Part shown: one piece after another, positions 21,610 to 32,981 of the stretch | How the letters are laid out: every line of letters starts with the position of its first letter | Numbering within the stretch: the first letter of the stretch is position 1 | Source of the DNA: Lucinisca nassula | Taxonomy: Eukaryota > Mollusca > Bivalvia > Lucinida > Lucinidae | Assembly: GCA_963580285.1 (NCBI GenBank) | Contig: OY757019.1 | Location: forward strand, 60,160,587 to 60,224,586 | Direction of reading: 5' to 3' | Length of the DNA: 64,000 bases | The notes under the pieces: model-generated | Database searches by the model: none | Told to the model about the DNA's origin: nothing | What the model saw: only the letters and a program-made list of their open reading frames with translations | Translations under genes and position numbers: made by a program

Positions 21610-22813
21610 TGACAAGGGGTCGAGATGTCCCTACAATGAGCTTGAACTTCCCAAGTTGTTGCATGGGCCGCGTTCGCTGGATCAATATCACCCCTGAGCC
21701 TGAAGATCACTTACGTGTAGATTGCCCGATTTAATCATCAGATTCATTGTTTTTCGAGTGCTTCCAGTACATAACATAACGACAGAAATAAATATGGCGG
21801 TGAAGAACATTCCTAAAGTCATGACTCGACCTCGTGACGTCACTATAATTTATTCATAAATAATAACAACAAAAATAAATACAAAATGTACAAATTTATG
21901 CCAACACATAAATAAGAAAAATGTTTTAATTGACTAATACGCCAATGTTGATTTTTAGCTATTGCAACTAACTGAATCACCAATCAGCCTTGCGACACAC
22001 TATTCAACCGGTGAGTAATACGGGTTACATAAGATTTTTGAGGCTCTGGTTCCCGACTTAATACATGGTTTCAATGGAATACATGGAAACCTGAAAACCG
22101 GTTTAAGCCAGTTCTTGGGCGCAAGCAAACATTCTTGCATAGATTGTGTCTTGTGATGATACGCGTTACCTAGATACGAGCTCGCTCGACGCCCGCCTTC
22201 GGCGGACGTCGACGGCTGCCTTCGGCAGCCGCCGCTATGCTCGTTATTATATTACTCCTATTTTGGATTCTTTATAGCGGAAAATTCGCTATAGCGGCAA
22301 ATTGTTAGGGAACAAATACTGCCGTTGCAGCGAGTGTCCTCCGTACATGCATCTTTTCTCATATAGTCCTAACAAAGCTAGGAAAGAAGCATAGCTTTAA
22401 CAAAATCCCCTGCCTATGGTGGGATTTTAACCCGGGCTGCTCGGGTGTAAGTCCTATGCTCTAACCACAGAGCCGAAGATTCGACTCTCTGACACTGCTG
22501 TAACCTTTAAGCTATGCGTAATCACAGAAGGTAGGTAACTGAAAGGAGGGATTGCAATCCATAACATGCAAAAAGACCAAAATATGTTTCTGGGATTTTC
22601 TTACATGTACCATTTAATCATTGCACACTTCTACAATTTTTGACGCAAGATTTTACGACCCTTAAAAAGAAATTTCAAAGTTAAGATTGGTGAAAGAGAA
22701 TATTTATTGGTATATATAAAAAAGAGAAATGGCATCACACGGGAAACACAGTAAATAATATAATTACCAACCGGTTTCGTTTATAATTAAGACGTAACTA
22801 TACCGAATTTAGT
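21610..22813. other. No gene; GC-rich hairpins and a tRNA-like scrap
   Basis: 22190-22250 has two strong hairpins, GCCGCC-type arms around TTCG and GGCTGCC-TTC-GGCAGCC, next to GAGCTCGCTCG and TATGCTCG, perhaps a terminus of an element like I. On the minus strand 22410-22495 resembles a decayed tRNA (GTGGTTAGAGCA, then GGGTTAAAATCCC), probably SINE-derived. Confidence 0.45.
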
Positions 22814-22855
22814 GACACAGACGCCTTTCTGATATTTAATTTTCATCAGTGTGTC
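22814..22855 (-). ncRNA. Candidate hammerhead ribozyme of a Penelope-like element
   Basis: Minus strand: GACACA, CTGATGA, 13 bases, GAAA, GGC, GTC, TGTGTC. Stem I is six perfect pairs, and beyond a small bulge TTTAG pairs with CTAAA. CTGATGA, GAAA and cleavage triplet GTC are all present. Stem II is nearly unpaired and stem III is weak, so this is probably a decayed copy. It lies about 500 bp downstream of the endonuclease ORF, where Penelope-like pLTRs are known to carry type I hammerheads. Confidence 0.5.
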
Positions 22856-23346
22856 TAAACCCCAAAGTTTTGAAACCGAAACGGATGATGGACAAAAGGA
22901 TGATGCACATTTCCCTCCGAGCAAACATCGACCGACGTAGCTCATGAGACAGGTCAACTGGAGGCATCAGGCAAGATACGCCTATCCTAGGTCTTATAGG
23001 CGTCCCCCACCGAGCCAACTTCAGCAAACATGGCCCACACTCCACGGAAGGCCTAGGCATCAGGAAAGAGATGTCCAAAATAGCGAGTCTTGCCAAATTT
23101 TAAAATATAACAAATAGTGGCAACCAAATCCGCTAAGATACATGTCTCAGCTGACAAGTCAGTCTTAGTTATAGAAAAAATAGAATTTTATTCTGCAAAA
23201 GTTAAAAATATAATGTAGTCATTTAAATCAGAACTCAGGGGGATAGTATAATAACAAAATGGCGTTACATACCGACGTTACTTTGTAACTGATAAGACGT
23301 GTACACAGCACTGAAAATGAAACGTCATGGCGGCAAAATAGCGCCG

Positions 23347-25020
23347 TTAGTGATTGTTAAGTTTAGGGTTGAAAACCTTGATGAAATACTTTTCTTTGGA
23401 TAACCTTGCTGAAACATAATTATTATGAAACTTGTAAAACGGAAAAATGGAAAACTTTGGATTGTTTAGAGAACATTTGTCGAAATGAAAACTGACGGTC
23501 AGTTGTCTCGTTGATAGGTGCCTTGTTTGGTCATGAACTGTCGGTCGGTGTCGAAGTTTTGTCACCTGTCTGTCCGATATAGAATTCTTTGCAGCCATTA
23601 CATACTATAACATACAATACATTTTGACAGTGCAGTTCATGTTTTCTTTAACGTGAACTATTTTGTTATTTAACTGTGAGGAAGATCCTTCAATAATGAA
23701 ATTAGAAAGTCCGCATCGTGGCTCATTGCATTTAGTAACAGATGGGATAGAATGGAAATTTTATTAACATACGTTTTAAAATTTGGAAGTTGTCGCTTGC
23801 ATTTTTGACCTTGGTGTTGCTTATTATTCTATCCATAGTTTTATCAGAGTTTAAAATTCTCATGTTATTTTTCAAAATGTCAAACATTTTTTTTTATTTT
23901 TTTTTGATTGTGTGTGGGGATAAAAGGCGTTATTTTTTTCATCCACTTTTTCCATGACATTCAGATTTTTTTTTTCGTGGTATTTCTAAGACTCTATTTA
24001 TTCCAGAATGCATTATCCGAAGTGAATAGTTTAGTTTTGTAAAAGCGGTGTCAAGTTCTCTTAAACGGTAACTTACTATATTTTTATCTGAAACAATGGT
24101 ACAGATTCTTCGAGCTAAGGAAAATGGTATGTTAGGGTGACAATATTTGAAATATAAGTACTGTTTAGAATCAGATCTTAACGTATATGTGTGTTGAAAT
24201 GTAAGTTCCAGATTTAACAGGAAGGGTAGTTGTACGAGGTTAACCTCAATTTTGATATGTTTATGAAGAGAGTTAAGTATATTTTTCATTGAATTCAAAT
24301 CTTTCTGTGACCTTGGCCAAAGTATAAAACAATCGTCTAAATATCTTTGCCATTGATTTTCTACATATTGTACAAACTGTTCACCCATATGTTGCTTGAT
24401 TTTTTTATATAAAGGTTCTTTAAAACTAATGTTGCATAAGTTGGTACTACTTTTGTGACCATGGCTGTGCCTTATGATTGGTTAAAATGCAAACCACTTA
24501 AAGAAAAAAATGTTACTTTCTAAAATTAGTTTTAAACCCTCAAGAATAAAATCTTTTGAAAACTTCTGAAATTAATTCTGGGTGTTTTTCAAACAATATG
24601 ATACGGCTTCGAGGCCTAATTCGTGTGGTATATTTGAATATAAGCTGACAATATCAAAAGAAACCAATAATTTGTTTACTGGGATTTTTAGGTTAAAAAA
24701 AAGAAAACTATATCATCCCGTAAATAACAATGGTTGTAGTAAAATATCCAGAAGGCAACTTAAGCGGATCGTTTTAGATTTTGGGCCTTAAACAATTAGT
24801 CGAAATTGTAAATCCTCCGGATCTAGTACTTCAATATAATCGAAATACTTAATGTTGTATGCGTTCTGTATAAGTTTGCTTTTATGTATTTTCGGTTAAC
24901 CAGAAAAAGTACTTGTTTTGTACTAAACATTCAGTAAATATTCTGCCTCCTGGATGGTTATATCTTTATACAGATTTATCAATGCTTTTTCCACAAGAAT
25001 GGTATCCGTCGCTACCATTA
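23347..25020 (-). pseudogene. Penelope-like retroelement: reverse transcriptase plus GIY-YIG endonuclease, decayed
   Basis: Going down from 25020: N-terminal RT pieces with LPKIHK, RLIV-GPKSKT and LVSFDIVSLYSNIPHE signatures, then an intact 149-codon block (24388-23939) with the catalytic box RYLDD and DSKQYLYFKYCHPNIPFSLA, then a linker with FDILKNN and CNEPRCG, and finally 23598-23347, whose KLRHRPTVH, STRQLTV and FPKFKIFPFY-like pattern is the GIY-YIG domain of Penelope-like elements. Stops and frameshifts occur through the N-terminal part. The catalytic GIY pair itself is not evident. The 5' end stops abruptly at about 25020, where another RT starts in the opposite direction. Confidence 0.88.
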
Positions 25021-25293
25021 AGTTGTCCTTGGCTACAAAGACACATACTTCGTTCGAGATCACTCTGATGCACCACAAAAGTACAATGATGCAGATGTCA
25101 TAAAGATGCCGGAATATCTATTTGACAATATTTTTGTAGAGTTCAGTGACCTATTGTTTCAGCAAACAATTGTCATACCAATGGGTACTAATTGTGCACC
25201 GTTGCTTGCCAACTTGTTCTTGTACTCGTACGAGGCGGAGTTTGTACAAGGTCTCCTCAAAGCAGGCAAGAAACGCCTTGCACAACAATTCAA

Positions 25294-26383
25294 TTGCACG
25301 ACCCGCAGAAAAAGCGACCGACTGAAGTCGGTTGATTTTCTAAGAGTGCCCTAAAATCCCCGTGTCATTCTGTCAGTCTGTCTGTCCGTCCGTAACCCGT
25401 TTGTGAAAATTGGTGATAGTGACTTAACCGCTTGGAATATTTAAACAATTTTTGGCATGCTGATAGATATCAATGAGATCTAACCAATGAACCTGCAAAA
25501 TATTACATTCCATTTAGTATAGCCTCGCCGAGGCGAAAAATGTGAAAATTTTCGAACTGCTTCTCCTCGGAAACCGTTGGGCCCATTGAAGTCAAATTTC
25601 ATATGGAGCCTCTATGGGATGGAGGAAACAAAAATTTGCTCATGGGGTCCAGGCATGACCAAAATGGCCGCCAAGCCATATATGGTATCTCTGTCTGTCT
25701 GTCCGTAACCCGTTTGTGAAAATTGGTGATAGTAACTTAACCGCTTGGAATATTTAAACAATTTTTGGCATACTGATAGATATCAATGAGATCTTACCAA
25801 TGAACTTGCGAAATATAACATTCCATTTAGTATAGCCTCGCCGAGGCAAAAATGTGAAAATTTTCGAACTGCTTCTCCTCGGAAACCGTTTGGTCGATTG
25901 AAGTCAAATTTCATATGGAGCCTCTATGGGATGGGGGAAATCAAAATTTGCTCATGGGGTCCAGGTCACATGACCAAAATGGCCGCCAAGCCATATATGG
26001 TAAAAACCCTTCAAAAATAGTCTTCTCAAGAACCACTGGGCAGATTTCCACGAAACTTGATAAGTAGAATCTGGGACGTAGGCCCATTATAAATTGCTTA
26101 AATGGTGACCCTGGGTTGACGCTGACCTTCTTTGTGCCTAGGTCAATCTTTGACACATATGCTTTTGTATTGGAAAAGTGAGAATGCATTTTATCCTGCA
26201 AACGATTCATAATACAGTACTAAAGTATAAGATATATTTTTGCTCCTTAAGATAAGGCGCATTTATTGGGGGAACCGTTTTAGGTCCAGGTCACATGACC
26301 AAAATGGCCGCAATACCCATATATGGTAACACTCATAAAGCTAAAAGCATCCGGCGGGTCGTGCACTTCAGCTGAAGCACTGG
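25294..26383 (+). mobile_element. Element C, copy 1 (inverted-repeat ends, CArG boxes)
   Basis: Ends GCACGACCCGC (25296-25306) and GCGGGTCGTGC (26354-26364), beside palindromes CCGACTGAAGTCGG and CTTCAGCTGAAG. A 314-bp tandem duplication (AACCCGTTTGTG at 25393 and 25707) makes it longer than copy 2. Three CCATATATGG boxes at 25677, 25991 and 26317. No ORF of note. It interrupts the RT just before the catalytic box. Confidence 0.8.
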
Positions 26384-26520
26384 TTTCACCTACAGATATA
26401 TAGATGCTGAATTCGCAGAGTACTTGCAATTCATCTATCCACGTGAACTTGAAATTAAGGAAACAACAGAGACTGCAACCTCCTCCTCATACTTGGATTG
26501 TTAACTCTATATTGACAACG

Positions 26521-26895
26521 GGAAACCTTCATGCGGACTAAACAAAATTAGTGTATACCGCGACAGAGGTTAGGACGAGGATTATGGCCATGTAAAATCG
26601 ATTTAAGCCCCCCCCCCCCCCCAGTGGAATTCTTTCAACTGACCGTTCCAAGGCGGATCTTCTGTGGCGTTTTATTTATGTTGTTGTTTGTTACTTAATG
26701 TGTGTATCACTTATGTCTTTTTATTGTGGATGGCCATTTTGTGGGAAAGAAACTGTCTTTATGGCATTCCTTTATTTAGGTTTCCATTATGGTCTGGTCG
26801 CTTCATGTTTGTGTTTCTTTTCCTTCGGTGTCTTTGATGGGTGGAGTAGGTTAATTGTATCTATTTCTGGTCTTTGTTTTACTTGTACTTACTAC
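26521..26895 (+). mobile_element. Dispersed repeat B, copy 2
   Basis: Starts within B at CCTTCATGCGGACTAAAC and ends TTTTACTTGTACT. A C run (about 14) lies at 26607. RT coding resumes directly after it. Confidence 0.8.
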
Positions 26896-27811
26896 TAGGC
26901 TGTACGATAAACGAGATGACTTCAATTTTTCCATTGTTATCTTTCCCTTCCTTAGTAGTAATATTCCTTCTGCACCACACCAGCATATGGAGTTTACGTT
27001 TCACAGATAATCCGTTATGCTAGAGCCAGTTCCAAGTATCAGGACTTTATGGAACGTGAGAATGTGCTCATACCAGGTTGTTACGCCAGGGGTATCAAAA
27101 AACAAAACTGGTACCAACACTAAAGAAGTTCTATGAGGGGCACCATGATCTTGTTGATCCGTACAATGTGGCCATTTCCAGAATAATTTCTGATATGTAT
27201 GCCAATGGAAAGCCATAGAAAGACTTCCAAAATCTCGGACATACCCTTCTCGGCATTTACTCCTTTTCTTCGTACGGGTCGATGGGCATGGTGGGCGAAG
27301 CTTGCTTACCAAATAGCGCTTACTATCACCGGACGCCTGATTACACTCTTCTGGAGCCCATGTCTGTTGATCTGAACATTGATATTTGCCATTTTGTCTA
27401 TGAATTAATGATTTTGGATTAATGCTTTGGTATAACGACCTTAAGTACTTTCACTTCTGTGGTGTATTCCTTGCTTCCAAAGGATAACCCTTTTATAGAA
27501 CATACTTAATTCACTACAGCTAGCGTGTGGGAATGTATGGCGGCGGTAAAACGTCTCCCTCCCCTACATCATAATGTAGATTATATTTTCTTGTCCTTGG
27601 GATCATTGATTCCATTGTGGAATTTTGAAAATATCTGAGGGTCACTGATAAAATATCTGAGGGTCACAGATGATATTTAACTTCACTACAGCTGGTGTGT
27701 GGGAATGTGTGGCGGCGGTAAAACGTCTGCCTGCCCTACATCATAGTGTAGATTATATTTTCTTTTCCTTTGGGATCAATAATTCCATTATGGAATTTTG
27801 AAAATATATGA

Positions 27812-27857
27812 GGGTCACTGATGAGGCCTAATTGGCCGAAACTAGCTAGTCTTGCCC
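27812..27857 (+). ncRNA. Type I hammerhead ribozyme (D), array copy 1
   Basis: Full core: CTGATGA, stem II GGCC-TAATT-GGCC, GAAA, stem III ACT-AGCT-AGT, triplet GTC. One stem I position is mismatched (TTGCCC instead of TGGCCC). Confidence 0.85.
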
Positions 27858-28071
27858 AGAAAACATATACACTCCACATTTTCACTTCTGTGGTGTATTC
27901 CTTGCTTCCAAAGGATAGCCCTCTTATAGAACATATTTAACTTCACTACAGCTGGTGTGTGGGAATGTGCGGCAGCGGTAAAACGTCTCCCTGCCCTACA
28001 TCATAGTGTAGATTATATTTTCTTGTCCTTTGGGATCATCGATTCCATTGTGGAATTTTGAAAATATCTGA

Positions 28072-28103
28072 GGGTCACTGGCCGAAACTAGCTAGTCTGG
28101 CCC
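28072..28103 (+). ncRNA. Deleted hammerhead remnant, array copy 2
   Basis: GGGTCACTG is joined directly to GGCCGAAAC. A 14-base deletion removes ATGA of the core and half of stem II, so it cannot fold as a hammerhead. Confidence 0.85.
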
Positions 28104-28318
28104 GGAAAACATGTACACTCCATATTTTTCACTTCTGTGGTGTATTCCTTGCTTCCAAAGGATAACCCTTTAATAGAACATATTTAACTTCACTACAGCT
28201 GGTGTGTGGGAATGTATGGCGGCGGTAAAACGTCTCCCTGCCCTTCATCATAGTGTAGATTATATTTTCTTGTCCTTTAGGATCATTGATTCCATTCTGG
28301 AATTTTGAAAATATCTGA

Positions 28319-28364
28319 GGGTCACTGATGAGGCATAATTGGCCGAAACTAGCTAGTCTGGCCC
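28319..28364 (+). ncRNA. Type I hammerhead ribozyme (D), array copy 3
   Basis: GGGTCA, CTGATGA, GGCA-TAATT-GGCC, GAAA, ACT-AGCT-AGT, GTC, TGGCCC. Core and stem I are intact; the loop-proximal stem II pair is mismatched. Confidence 0.85.
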
Positions 28365-28442
28365 AGAAAACATGTATACTCCATATTTTTCACTTCTATG
28401 GCGTATTCCTTGCTTCCAAAGGATAACCCTTTTATAGAACAA

Positions 28443-28476
28443 ATCTAATTGGTCGAAACTAGCTAATCTGGCCCAG
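28443..28476 (+). ncRNA. 5'-truncated hammerhead remnant, array copy 4
   Basis: Only CTAATTGGTCGAAACTAGC and ATCTGGCCC remain. Confidence 0.75.
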
Positions 28477-28574
28477 AAAACATGTATATTCCATAATTTC
28501 ACTTCTGTGGTGTATTCCGTGCTTCCAAAGGATAATCCTTTTATAGAACATATTTAAAACAAGATATCAATTAA

Positions 28575-30885
28575 GAAGTATTTATTTCCATAATTCTCTC
28601 AAACATTCCCAAAGATGTTCTCGTTCAGCTTCAGATACAGAAAGATGCCAAAAATAAGTGGACAGTGACCATGTTAAGAGAACTATTCAATGATTATATT
28701 TCTGCAAGGGAGAAGGCTGAAGAACATGCACATGTACAAATACCTATGAGTAGAAACACAGCCTTGCCACCTCTAAGGCTATCTGCAGGCAAGACCAAGG
28801 ATCCAGTCTCGTCAGTTTGAGAGAAATAAAAATAACAGATCATGTAGATATTGTAAAGAAAAACACTGGAATCATGCATAACCAAATGTTGAGGCCAGAA
28901 AACAGCGAATAAATGGAAGTTGTTTTCTGTTTTTAAAATACGGGCACAAAACCAATGGATGTACTCTGACAAAGGAATGTTACTATTGCAAACAACCAAA
29001 TACCCTTCACAGAAGTTTGTGTCCGCAGCAGTTTACTTCTAGAGGTCATGGTCTATCGGTCCACCAAATGTCTGCACACTTGATTGAAGAGGTAGATGAA
29101 GATGATTCAGAGCTAACGGAAAATGCACTACTGTCATCAGGAGAGTCTGTTCTAATGCAGACAGCAAAAACAAATGTGAAAAATCCCAGAAATGATCTAA
29201 ATAGGAACATACGTTTGCTTTTTAGACACCGGAAGCCAGAGAACCTTCATCACAGAAAATCTAGCTAAAGCATTAGGACTGAAAATGGGAGAAGTAAATG
29301 ACATTACACTTGTAACCGTTGGGTCTAAAAAAACACAGAAGATAAAATCACCATCTACAACTATTAACATTACTCTGAAAGGTGGAAGCTTACTCACTAT
29401 TAATGCCAATGTAATCCCGAGTATTTGTTCGAGGTCCTATTCACATGAGCTCCCATACGAGACAATGAACATTTACTCTCTCAATATACATTGGTTGACA
29501 CAATACCATATCAAAGAGAAAGTTCTTCTATTTATCTTCGTGTCGGCAATGACTATTACCCAGATTTGATGCTTTCTCAAAAGTTGGCAATAACGCCAGG
29601 ACAAGTCCTTATAGAATCAAAGCTTGGATGGATAGTTACGGGAGGCACATCAGAAATAAGTGTCAAGAATCCAGAATCTAGGATGTTGGTCTTAACATAT
29701 AGTATATACATTGGAAGGGAGACGAATCTATATACAAACATAAACAGATCATTACCTATAAAAGCAAATTTGGATGACTTCTGGAACCTTGAGACAATCG
29801 GTATTCAAGATCCCTAGTTGACCATCAAGACAGTGAGCCATTGAAGTCTTTCCATGAAACATTACAGTATGAAGATGGACGATATTTTGTAAGCTGGCCA
29901 TGGAGAGATGAAATGACTAGCTTACCAGAGAACACAGAGCTTGCTTTTGGAAAACTGAAATCACTAGTTCGTAAGTTGAAAAACAATCCCGAACTGGCCA
30001 GACAGTACAACAACATTATACAGGACCAACTGGAACGTGGTACAGTAAAACTTCAATGGCTCGAACTCCGATGGCTCGTTTACCATGGATGAGTCGAACC
30101 CGTTCTTGAGTCCGCAGGGAATTCCTTCAAATACGATATAGGGGTAATTTAGGAAGATTTTATTCATTTATCTTGCAAATGTATGCTGTGTGTACTCATT
30201 AGAATCGCCTCGATGAGGCGATTCTACTGAGTACACACAACGTACATTTATAATACAGAACATCGAAAATATATCCACAATTATCTCCATTATGCCTCCT
30301 GGTATGGCACTAATCCCTCTGTGGCTCGAACTACCGCTGTCTGGAATAAATTTTCATGGTCCCAAAGTGATTCGAGCCATCGAAGTTCGACTGTATTATC
30401 GAAAAGGTAAAGTCAGAGCCAACTGATGCAATCAAACACTACATACCTCATCATGCGGGCATAAATCCATCAAAATCTTCAACCAAGGTAAGAGTTGTAT
30501 ATGATGGTTCTGCTTAGACCAAACAAGACAAAAAAAGCTTGAATGAATGTTTTTACCGTGGCCTTGTTATGTTATAGGATTTTACAGGGATCCTTCTTCG
30601 TGTTTTGAAGGCTGAAAACAACATTCTAGCCTATCGATTCTGCAGAGTCCCTTTTGGTGTCATTTCAAGCCCGTTTTTACTAGCTGCTACCCTGGACTTC
30701 CATTTAAAAGCCTACACATCAGATGCAGCAGAAAGAATCAGGGACAACATCTACGTGGACAATGTGATAACTGGCCCTAATTCGACAAAATATGCTATAC
30801 AGTTCTATAGACATTCAAAGCAATTGTTTGATGAAGCGAGCATGAATTTGTGGAACTGGGCGTCAAATGATACAATGTTGTAATA
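28575..30885 (+). pseudogene. BEL/Pao LTR retrotransposon, decayed gag-protease-RT
   Basis: Order fits BEL/Pao: gag-like stretch (WTVTMLRELFNDYISARE), Cys/His knuckles with CYYCKQPNTLHRSLCP (28840-29030), an aspartic protease with DTGSQRTFITENLA (DTG at 29225), a linker with LGWIVTGGTSE and DFWNLETIGI, a stretch EDGRYFVSWPW (29868-29900), then RT (30605-30883: YRFCRVPFGVISSPFLL, IRDNIYVDN). Several stops and frame changes occur. The middle of RT between about 30590 and 30605 is deleted, removing the first catalytic motif. RNase H, integrase and both LTRs are absent. A MITE interrupts it at 30043-30393. Confidence 0.9.
30043..30393. mobile_element. Mariner-type MITE, copy 2, inside BEL/Pao
   Basis: 351 bp, TA at 30041-30042 and 30394-30395, CAGT/ACTG ends, same central palindrome around GCCTCGATGAGGC. 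Taking it out with one TA leaves the retrotransposon reading frame continuous, which proves the boundaries and the TA duplication. Confidence 0.93.
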
Positions 30886-31108
30886 GGTTTCATAATAGCG
30901 GTAAATTTTTAAATTAAACACAGGAACATTTAATTATTCCTACTTTGTCCCGATTCTCACTTTGCGCCGGGGCAATTACGGAGTTGTAAAAATCCTACTC
31001 TGCGCAGGACAATTCCTCATGACGTGGTATCGACGTCGATATGACGTCACAATCTTGCAATGTCCTGCTGGCAGTAATGTTAATTGTTTTGAATCATTTT
31101 CAGAAAAT

Positions 31109-32110
31109 GCCTCCTTAGAATTACCGCTCTAGTAAAGGCCACAACGTCGTCGTAAAGGCTGACAATAACTCTGCGATTATGAATATAGAGTCCAGTAAAC
31201 GCTTTCGGAAGCCTGTTTTAGAGTACCTTATTTCTGAGGGACTGCTCGAAAAGCATCACAGATATCTTTGTAATGACTTTTATGAGTATGGAATTTCAAA
31301 ATTAGAATGTAAAAAGTACAGTGTTGAAGAAATGTGTCTGGGTATTCTAGATGATACATTAAATGAAAGTGAATATGTTAAGATACGTTAGGCAGTAGGA
31401 AAAAAATAAATCAGCTTTATCAGTTCCAATACCTCTTATGACATGTCAAGTCTAACAAATCTAAATGCCGAGAAACAACTTTCAATGATAGACAAAGGTG
31501 TTTTTACATTTCTTTCATCAATAGCTAGGGATACAGACAGTCAGAAGGTCTAAATACGTAATGCATATGAACATTTAGCTAGCTTATGTAACGTGTATTA
31601 TGTTGGCGCTCTCAACTTTGCATTGGATTTACTGTTTCATATTGTTACTGTTAGCAAACAAGTACTTGAAATGCGAGCCAGATATTTGCCGTCTGGAAGT
31701 TATACGACGGCGAATTAACTTTGTTTCAAAACAGTCCCATAAATCCATTGAATACAATGGTGACAATGATACTGTAATTGTATTTGACAATAACCAAATT
31801 CTAGCAAGAAACTGGAATGTTAAGTTCAATTTAAAGGCATTGATTTATGTTTAAACAACAGTGGCATGCCTGGTACCACCAAAGCTTTCGACATGTCAAT
31901 AAAATCAGTTCAGCCATTTATTTGGTTAACTAAACTAAGGATCGTAAATGCCGAAAATGCGGAAAGGCACATATTGTTCAGGCATCAAAGAAATACATAT
32001 AAAGAAAATGTACTGACAAGTTTGGAAAGCGATTATATGACAAACATGGGCCCACCGAAAGCAAACTATGAAAGCTTGATAGCGATAGTAATATTAAATG
32101 TTGTAAATAC
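31109..32110 (+). pseudogene. Unrecognised multi-frame gene remnant
   Basis: I do not recognise the family. After an acceptor-like TTTTCAG, ATG at 31109 opens a frame that, apart from TAG at 31118-31120, runs to 31391 (KPVLEYLISEGLLEKHHRYL). Further blocks at 31430-31720 (NAEKQLSMIDKGVFTFLSSI, VGALNFALDLLFHIV), 31690-31850 (VIVFDNNQI) and 31866-32110 (AFDMSIKSVQPFIW) follow in changing frames. The FDNNQ block reminds me of large invertebrate expansion families, but I cannot name it. Confidence 0.35.
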
Positions 32111-32249
32111 AAAAATGGTATGTATGGCTCAACAAAGTGGTCATCGGGTAAAACAGAAGTAAAGGCAATGGTCGATACAATACCAGATACTTTCCATTTA
32201 CGACATCAAATGGAAAATAGGGCAAACATAAATGCACCTCACAATAATA

Positions 32250-32460
32250 AAAACGTGATAAGCGGAAGCCAAATGGACAGTCACTTTCTCCCAAAATGGC
32301 CAAGCGGCTATCCTAAATGAAAGCAAACAGTAACACATACGCGCAAATACAAAGCATAACAATAACCACGCCAGAAGAACTGCCTTGGAACGGTCAGTAT
32401 TGTTTTAATTGGGGCTTTAATCGATTTTACATAGCCTTAATCCTCGCCATTGGTCAAAGT
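32250..32460 (-). mobile_element. Dispersed repeat B, copy 3, decayed
   Basis: Reverse of GGCCATTTTG-GAGAAAGTGACT, CTGACCGTTCCAAGGC and GTAAAATCGATTAAAGCCCC. Confidence 0.65.
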
Positions 32461-32519
32461 TATTGGATATACATCAAAGAGAGGCTACACTTGCATAGAA
32501 CGATTTCACATGTTTAATG

Positions 32520-32981
32520 CATTTGTATTTTTAAACGCGCTTTATTTAAAAAAAATGGATTTGATCCCACTAACGAATCCATGTTAGGATAAGAATATAC
32601 TTTTTATTAGTTCTAACCGAAAACGTCCATTGTGGGAAATCGATAAAATACATCATTTTTGCGGATCTAATGATCAGGCAATATCCAAAATTATATTGTG
32701 GGTACTTGTTACAAATTGATACCACTATGATATTTCCGTTCAAAATATTGTTTGTGGGTACTGCTCAGAACCGCCTCAAAACGATTACCCCCAATCAATA
32801 TTTTATAATTGAAATAAGAAAAATAAGGTTAACCCAGTGTAACCCATAAGGTTTACTCATGTAAACCCCAGATTTACTCCTAACAGGTGGGGTTAAAGGG
32901 GGTAAGACATATATGGGCTTGCGTTCGTGATGTTATAAAAGAAAATCTTAATTAATAATGTCACTATGTACTGCCATCAAA
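32520..32981. repeat. Decayed foldback repeat G and unassigned sequence
   Basis: ATTGTGGGTACTTGTTAC, TTGTGGGTACTGCTCAGAACC and later AATAAGGTTAACCCAGTG belong to foldback family G (see 39150 and 45945). The rest is unassigned. Confidence 0.5.

Larger units (their letters stand above)
25033..27422 (+). pseudogene. Second Penelope-type reverse transcriptase, split by two insertions
   Basis: Coding blocks: 25033-25293, 26384-26520, 26896-27422. The first has YLFDNIFVEF and VIPMGTNCAPLLANLFLYSY, a signature I associate with endonuclease-less Penelope-like RTs that are abundant in cnidarians and molluscs. The second has the start of the catalytic box (YRYID) and YPRELEIKETT. The third has LYDKRDDFNF and later, with frame changes, a SYGSMGMVGEACLP / YTLLEPMSVDL tail. 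A deletion at the catalytic box removes the second Asp (YIDA). Element C (25294-26383) and repeat B (26521-26895) interrupt it. A second copy of its 3' end lies at 56096-56570. Confidence 0.8.
27449..28556 (+). repeat. Tandem array of hammerhead repeats, subfamily D (retrozyme-like)
   Basis: Four to five units with a period near 250-260 bp. Landmarks: CACTTCTGTGGTGTATTCC (27451, 27882, 28130, 28391, about 28500), CTACAGCTGGTGTGTGGG, TGGCGGCGGTAAAACGTCT, the ribozyme, and AGAAAACATGTA. Units differ by internal deletions. The array starts about 27 bp after the end of the Penelope-type RT reading frame. Animal retrozymes, non-autonomous repeats producing circular RNAs, have this length, tandem layout and type I hammerhead. 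Confidence 0.85.

Noticed and set aside
26600..26624. Long C or G runs (also 10500, 19161, 36573, 40558, 61690, 61947)
   Set aside because: Simple homopolymers, possibly of wrong length in the assembly; no quadruplex or regulatory claim is justified.
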